DNA of 64,000 nucleotides from positions 25,618,000 through 25,681,999 of the forward strand of contig CM036250.1 of assembly GCA_020698575.1 (NCBI GenBank), written 5' to 3'. Positions 57,276 to 64,000 of this stretch are shown here, one piece after another (positions within the stretch are counted from its first letter, which is position 1; each line of letters starts with the position of its first letter). The notes below the pieces were generated by a model. That model was not told the DNA's origin. It ran no database searches and was given only the letters and a program-made list of their open reading frames with translations. Source of the stretch: Bostrychus sinensis. Taxonomy: Eukaryota > Chordata > Actinopteri > Gobiiformes > Eleotridae. The position numbers and the translations under genes are program-made.

Positions 57276-59126
57276 TTGAATGCCAACAAACAGAGAGAAG
57301 TTGTAAAATTTGATATGTATTAGCCATCACCTTGGTTATTAGAGATAGGAGATATTTGCTGCTTCTGTATCACATGCCTGCAGATAAACGGCTGTGATAG
57401 GCCAGTACCAGGCGATGGAAGAGACTTGTACTGCCAGGGAACCAAACCAGACTTTTTTCACAAAGAGAGTGGTGGGGCTGGCTGGCCTGGCTAACAAAAT
57501 GTACAAAGTTGGAAAAACAAAATATCTGGTGTATTCATTAAAAGTGAAACATGTTTTTCTGCTGCCAACACTCCCTGGCTGAAGTGGCTCTGTCTGCTGT
57601 AATGTTGAACTGTGTCCATTTCTTTGACTCAGTGTAATCCTCCTCCTCTCTAGAGCCAGTTGGACTTGCACTTGAATAGAGCTCACACAGAAGGAGGACC
57701 TCAGCTCTGCAGCTCTGATCTCTGAGGCAGAAACACAGGGCTGTGACCACTGGGCATGCTCTGTAGCTCCTCTGGCTCATGTGCGCTCACAAGTGAATCA
57801 GATCAGGATTTTAAAAAGGAAAAAGAAGTGGACGCTCGACCTGGGTCTCGACGAAGCATCACCACTTTTATTTCAGCGTTTAAGAGTCAGAGGAAAAGAG
57901 GAGGAAGAGGAGGAGTGGGAAAGTGTAACATGAACACATTCAAGTTTATTTCTTCATCAGAACGTCCCATCAGTTATCGTCAGGGTCACAGGACCAAAAA
58001 CAAACTTGACCTACACACAGACCTCTATCTGTGTGGGATCTGACTATAAAAAAAACTTGTACTGGACAAATGTTACATGTTACGTTGTGAATGAAAAGAG
58101 GGAATAATAAAACTTCCTCTGAATGCTGGTTCTGTCAATGTACTTGTGTTTTTGTCACCATTTTAGAAGATTCCTATTTTCTTACCTTCAAAATCAACTC
58201 AGTCACTCTACTATGATATCCCTGAAAGGTAAATAACAACAACAAATTGGAAAATGCACTCCAACTCTAAAACGTGAAAGTCAAAATTCACATTGTAAAA
58301 CTCAAAGTGCAAAAGTGTCCCTAACATTGGATATTAATTATATTGGGTATATTGGGTAACTTTGGCTCATCATACATTTTCTGGTCAGACCTCATGACGA
58401 CCGTACTGTTCTCCATGGGGTCGCAGTGTGACTGGATCTCATTATAATGCAAAAATGTGGCACAATAATAAGTTCGACAACAATCTCTTTTGATGCCCAC
58501 TCCACTCTGAGAGGCTTTTAAACAGTAATTAGTGGTTTTGAACTTCCATAAACGCACATGCATGTTTTTAAAAGCAGGTTTTAACTGAGTAAACCCAACA
58601 GCTTTGGTTACGCCCATTCAAACATAAATATCTGATATAATGAGCTGATTTAAGGTGCATGAACATACATGTATTTTTAATGGCAGAGTAAATATGGGTT
58701 TGTTTTCTGAGTGGTTTTGACACTTCTTCTGATCCTGCTTTTACTGAGGGAGCCCAGACCGCCCCTTTAATCTCCCACAGCCCGTACTTTACCTTTAAGA
58801 TGCCTTTTAACGTATGGCAAACATAACTCACACCAGTGGCTTAAGGCTGTTCCTCTAAAGTAAAGCCATTTAAGGCACTTTAGGGTTTTATCTTTATAAG
58901 ATCACATGGAGCTGAGGTTAATTTATGATATACATATGTTGGATTACATATGAAAACATGTTTAGCTGATTTAGGGAAATGCTGATAGGATGTCTGAAAA
59001 AAGTCATAATTTTTTTACTAATGTTATATCAACTTGAAATCCTGTTTAGTATATCAACATGACAAAAAAATTGAGTAATGTAAAAATTTCCATAATTTGT
59101 AAATACTGTTTGAAATGTGCCTATAG

Positions 59127-59536
59127 CAGGGCTTGACAATAACTTATGCTCACTGGCCACCATGGCTTGTCTTTGTTAAAAGTTGGTTGCCAGTTAGTGT
59201 TTTTACCAGCCACAATTGAATTTGTTTTTGAGTATATTTTATAGTATACAACAAACATGAAGAAATGTAAAATTTGGTTTTATATATGGTTTAGGCAGAA
59301 TAAACTGTATCTCTGTGCATTTGGGGTCACATTTTTTTAAACATTTTATTTTGGTTAAATTAATATTTTTATTTCTTTAATCATGATGATTTACTATATA
59401 TTAAAAGGTGTATATTCAAGAAGAGCAACAGAAATTCAGGCCTCATTTCTAACAATATAGGTGCATAAAATTCAACCAGCCAGAGTGGCTGGGGGAGAAT
59501 TTGTATTACTAGACAAAATGAAAATCTACCAGCATG
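59127..59536. mobile_element. possible hAT element with 8-bp duplication
   Basis: Begins CAGGGCTTGACAATAAC and ends CTACCAGCATG, flanked by GCCTATAG at 59119-59126 and 59537-59544. CA...TG ends and 8-bp duplication fit hAT, but the terminal repeats hardly match, and a second possible right end ('gtagaacactg', about 59567) exists. Non-coding. Confidence 0.45.
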
Positions 59537-59717
59537 GCCTATAGTAAAAATTGTGTAGAACACTGTGTGTATCACAACTCAGTTCAGTATAAATATAATA
59601 TGATATACATTTTGGCCTGGGCTGAGCAATTATTTATGCAGCACCATGCTACGTCATCTCAAGTAACAAGACAACGTTTGCAAATTGAAAGATCCTGACC
59701 TTACTTAAATAGGCTAT

Positions 59718-60305
59718 GTTACTTAAAGGTCCTATATTATGTTTTTTGTTGCTGTTGTTGTTTGTTTGTTTGTTTTTCAGGCTTTCTGAAATAGTTTTGG
59801 ACATCTTTGTATTAGTATTTCACATGTTATAACTTAAAATAATGATACATGTGGAAAGTGTCTTCTTTTGGGAAGTGGTTGCTTTGACTTTGCAGATAAC
59901 ACTTGGATTAGGTGTCTGTCGCTCCTGGTGGCAACAGTGAGAAATTAACAGAGCATAAATTGGCTATTTAGCATGGCTATTACCTACACAATGCTAACAG
60001 ATAGATAAATGAGCTGACTGCTTTGTAGAGACTGCAATTTAAGCGCTGGAAATGTCAGAATGAGTCCGGTGAAGATGTATAATGGGCTTTTGAAACAGGA
60101 GCACGTTCCTGGTTTCAGGTGTCTGTGTGGAGCTGTGAGACCAAGCGTTTTCAGCTCTTGAGAAGGAGACAGCCTCAGCATACAGGATTAGTCAGACATG
60201 TGTGGATGAAACAACATATCACTCTTGGTATGTTTTTGTGGTGCAAACAACATTATAACATGGCTAAAGCTCAAAAAAGTCACTTTAGCATTGTTGGCGT
60301 CATTT
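59718..60305 (+). mobile_element. MITE family A-related, long copy
   Basis: Starts TTAAAGGTCCTATATTATG, shares the body of 27818-28260 and near the right end has 'acaacattataacatggc', then 'agctcaaaaaagtcac', as in 1-462 and 19617-20187. This copy therefore links the two sub-types as one family. Non-coding. Confidence 0.7.
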
Positions 60306-62212
60306 AAGCTTATACCCTACCATGAACCTAATGACTTACTGTAGATAATTTATTGATATATATTAAATATAACCTAAATATTCATCAGTTAGTTAACAAC
60401 TTTATAAAATGTGATGCAAAAATTTTGATCTATAACAGCCAAGGAAAAAGTCTTACCTCAGAAAACACTGTAGAATGTTTTAGTCACTTAGCAACAAAGA
60501 CACCTTGTTAGCAACTGCATCTGCAAATACAGCTATTTTAGGCACAATTTAGCACAGTACGTTCTCTCCATCTAACAATTAAAAGTTTTACAGCTATGAG
60601 TTTCACAACAACATGTAATGACTCATGTTAAAATGAACATAATGTTGTATTTGTTTGAGGGCATTTATTATTCATAAACTGTATTATATTCTTTGTTATT
60701 TTTCTATTCTATGCAAAGTATATGCAGCCTGTGTAGATAATACTAGTTAAAACTACACCTGAATCCAATTGGATAAACTACAACACAGTAAGGTTGTTTG
60801 GTGGGATTGTTATACAGACTGATATATCGTTAACACATTGTAGCTGTAAAACTTGCCCTAAAGTCTAACTCTGATACTAAACATTTAAACTTTTAGCTTT
60901 AAACTTGAACATGAGCAAGGTCAAAGGTCAAGAGGCTCATTAACCTGACGAGGCGAGATTTACTCATGGTACTTATGGTGTTGTAGTAATGGTAGTATGT
61001 GTATTTCTGGTCTGTATTGTAAAGTTTTAGGAGCCAACATAAATCCAGGTGGTTCACGCAGACTTGTCCCTGTGGTCCTGCTGATCCACTGAGCACACAG
61101 TCAAACATATTAAAACTGAGCTCTCTTCTGTCCCGAAGCTAATTTCCTATTTCCACACAGCGCCTTGTCCTAATCCTGGGTCTCAATCGGGCTGAAATGA
61201 ACCTGGACTTAAACCATACAAACATAAACTCAGACTTGAACATACAAACACAGAGAAGTCCCCTAAAGTGGGGCAAGTCTCTGAGGCACAAAGACAGCTA
61301 TCAATACTTTTACATTCACAGGAATTGCACTCTAATATGGCTGTTCAAGCTGTTTTTAGTGGACCCTCATATCCTTCATTTTTCTTTCTCTATGTCTTCT
61401 TTGTTATTGACCGACTTAACTTCTCCCCTCTCCCCTCTGTGGTCAGTTTGAATGGTGCTGCATGAGGCCAAGGACCCCTGGTTCCTTATGTGTGCAGGTA
61501 TGTGTACTGGTCTAAGAGGAGGTCTATGAGGAGGTCTGAGGGGATTAGTGGCTCTGGATGTGTGCAATGTGCTTGTCCCTGGAGAATCTGCATCCCTCAC
61601 CACTGTCTGAGTTTGCCTGAAGTGTTTTTATGTTTGAGTGGAGCTGCTGTGCACACCGAGCAGCCGTCTTCACTCTCACACAGAGCCTTTCAGACCTGAC
61701 TTAGACTTCAGGAAGTGGGATAGCACCTTTGATTTTGTGTATCTGCATGAATAAATGAACCACAAGGTTGTTCATACTGCCATTGTATCCTGGGGCAGGA
61801 TATTTTGCCCAACTTGCCTGTATATATGAAACAAAATACTCAACTCAAAATACATACATACTGCTGTTCAAATAAAGCTGTGACTACTGAAGCATTTACA
61901 AGTCTTTTCGTTCAGTGTTCAAGTAGGTCATTTAACAACAGAAAACCACTCCACACCCTGAAAACTTTATCACAAGTATCTGAGGGTTTCACAGCAGCCA
62001 CGCTAACCGGCCGTAACTAAGACGAGGTCACGGAGTCAAAGGTTAAACCCACACTGGCTCCTGCTGGGAGATTTGGTTTCCTAATGTGTTTCTATGTGTC
62101 TGTCCCGCTGACCACCAACCCAATATCCTGAGTATTTTGGTATGTTTGCTGTTCGTCTTCAGGTTCCTACCTCTGTGCAAAAAAGTTTCTAATCTCAATT
62201 GGTACGTTCTAT
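60306..62212. other. intergenic DNA, nothing recognised
   Basis: No repeat ends, exons or arrays that I can support. Confidence 0.5.
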
Positions 62213-63424
62213 AGCTGGGTTTCCATCACCCTCTTTTTCCAATAATAGAAAGTCAGTGCAAATAATGAAAGATGGAAACACATTGAATAAAGTCTGATGT
62301 AGCAAAGATAAAACCAGGTGACTGAGGAAACACAAAATATTTCTTTAACAGCCAAAGGTTTGTGCAAAATTCCATTCAGGTGTAAGCGCGGTGCAAGAGT
62401 GCCGCTGAGTGACCACCTGTCCCACTTATTAGGATAATGTCCCTCTTTTCATTGCTGCTCAATGGAACTTTTAAAAAGCAATATTCAAGTTTGGAACAAC
62501 AAGATTCTCGATGTTAAATGCAGAATAAATATTTGTAGGCGTCCTCTCTTTGTGCTGAGTATTGGTGAGTTGCTGCCTCTGCGTTTCAGGATAGGCTTCT
62601 GTTCCACCTTTTTTTATTCCAATTATAAAGTCTCAGTAAAGACATAAAAACAACACATCACATGGCCTATATATAGGCCCTAAACTGTAGCAACTTGTAT
62701 CTGAATAAGTTGGTAAGTTAGATTTGTATCAAAAAATCTATTTCTCATGTTCGCCCCACCAATCACACAACTTGTCCCATTTTTAGTACTTTTTAAGGTG
62801 GTCACCATAGATGCCGCCCATGTGCCGCCCAAATTCAACTTGCTGCATCAAATCACAGAGCCTGACAGCACTGTGCAGATAAAATTTTCACTGACACAGA
62901 AAAAGATATCTGGCTAAATCACATTTAGAAAAATTAGCCCCTATTACGACTTCGTGGTCTGTTTGGTTGCTATGTCCATAAACTGTGCACTTCCGCTCCC
63001 ATTCACCCATCTGCGCTCAACTCGGCAGTGAGAGCGGCACCTACTGCATCTTATGTGAAAGGGGTTTAAAATGTCACTTCATTGGCCACTTCGATCTCCC
63101 AAAATCCTCCTTCTGGTGTTGTCGTTCCCATATGTATAGTGCTTGGTGTCTTAATGCACTTGGTGTTAGTGCCTGCATCAGATTTTCTTCATTTTTTCCT
63201 CTGTTAATAACATTCAATATAGCGATCACAAGCTGCGCTGCTAGTACAGACTAACTTCATGACTCATTTCTGTCTGGTGTGCATTTTCTAGTCTTCTTCA
63301 TGTTGGTTGCTAGGTTACCAACACCACCCTAATCTGCTCAAACACTTTGATGGAAATTCACATTTCTTTTGCTTTCTTCTTTTGCAAACTCAAAAAGGAT
63401 TCACATTTGGCTGGAAACCTGGCT
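62213..63424. mobile_element. possible DNA element with GGGTTTCCA ends
   Basis: AGCTGGGTTTCCATCA (62213-62228) and the reverse complement of 63409-63424, AGCCAGGTTTCCAGCC, match at 12 of 16 positions. GCTGGGTTTCCATC is a common start of fish MITEs. No clean target duplication; the 1.2-kb interior shows no transposase. Confidence 0.3.
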
Positions 63425-64000
63425 ACCGTTATTACTTTGGATTTGTTTGGCGATCATTCCCTTTGTCACTTCTAATTCTTTTGAATGGGTTTTTCGCTTT
63501 GTCCACTTGTGCACTTAATCCATCATAGCGCCTCTGTCCCATTCCCCAGATGCCAGTTCAAGAAATATTCAGGCACAAACTAAAAGCAGATTACACTTCC
63601 TTCTTCAAATGAGTAGATGAACTAGAGCTGGGCCATTTTCAAAGGATTATTGCTCTGAGCCCCAAAGAAAGAGGGGGATACTTGTCCACTTACACAAGAT
63701 TATCTCTCTGCCCCAGATGAACTATGGCCCAAATGGTCTTAAAGTCAGACGCAGGTGAAAGTTTAGAAAAACACTTCGACTGTGTTGTTTTAGGATTATC
63801 TTTATTGTGAATTCAAGTTGCTGTTGGTGGTCTGATCAGTCTAATGTTTAAAGTTTCAAATACTAATACTGTTTTAGGTCTACTAAAGATACTTACATAA
63901 TCCTGGGAACATCGATTACTCCAATGAGCTATTTCTCAATTTCCTAATGTTTGACTTTAGTTAGACAATAAAACTATAAAAACTTAGCTCAGGCTGTCTC
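63425..64000. other. intergenic DNA to window end
   Basis: Nothing recognised. Confidence 0.5.

Larger units (their letters stand above)
36621..64000. other. upstream flank, no host gene recognised
   Basis: Beyond the semaphorin promoter I find no exon I can assign. The region consists of the listed transposons, SINEs and tandem repeats in AT-rich DNA. Nothing is recognisable at 36621-37127, 38893-39749, 40839-41544, 43711-44140, 51946-53126, 53969-54884, 55266-56877 and 57276-59118 except short AT runs such as 56349-56380. Distant enhancers may be present but are not visible. Confidence 0.55.

Noticed and set aside
57756..58043. 95-residue basic ORF
   Set aside because: Purine-rich DNA gives Lys/Arg/Gly runs; no homology recognised and no splice context.

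Overview
This window looks like nuclear DNA of a teleost fish, probably a percomorph. It is AT-rich and gene-poor. It is full of old transposable elements of fish type: Rex3-like LINE, Tc1-like element, several hAT elements with 8-bp target-site duplications, tRNA-headed SINEs and short TTAA-type MITEs. There are no bacterial-style operons, rRNA or tRNA genes, or CRISPR arrays.

The only host gene I can support is the 5' part of a class 3 semaphorin, most like SEMA3G, read right to left on the minus strand. Coding exon 1 (36194-36293) carries the signal peptide. Exon 2 (10599-10759) and exon 3 (2230-2292, 63 bp) begin the Sema domain. The three exons have consensus splice sites and compatible phases (1, then 0, then 0) and together give residues 1-108. 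Intron 1 is 25,434 bp and intron 2 is 8,306 bp. Intron 3 runs off the left edge, so the rest of the gene lies outside. A GC- and CpG-richer stretch at about 36.3-36.6 kb is the probable 5' UTR and promoter.

Layout: 1-2229 is intron 3 with a MITE copy. 2293-10598 is intron 2, with a SINE, a MITE, a deleted Tc1-like element and a hAT element with a perfect 8-bp duplication (6983-8047). 10760-36193 is intron 1, holding SINEs, MITEs, a MITE pair in inverted orientation, tandem repeats and one unrecognised exon-like segment on the plus strand (33844-34047). 36621-64000 is the upstream flank. It holds a hAT inserted inside another hAT (37384-38884), a duplicated block with a MITE at its junction (43.1-43.7 kb), a small RNA-like hairpin (44953-45001), two decayed Rex3 copies in tandem (49765-51606), minisatellites and more SINEs and MITEs.

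I found no evidence of a new biological system. The most informative observations are the reconstructed semaphorin exons, the nested hAT insertion with both duplications intact, a two-unit telomere-like insertion inside the Rex3 reverse transcriptase, and the unassigned exon-like segment. All family names are from recalled similarity, since no search was run.
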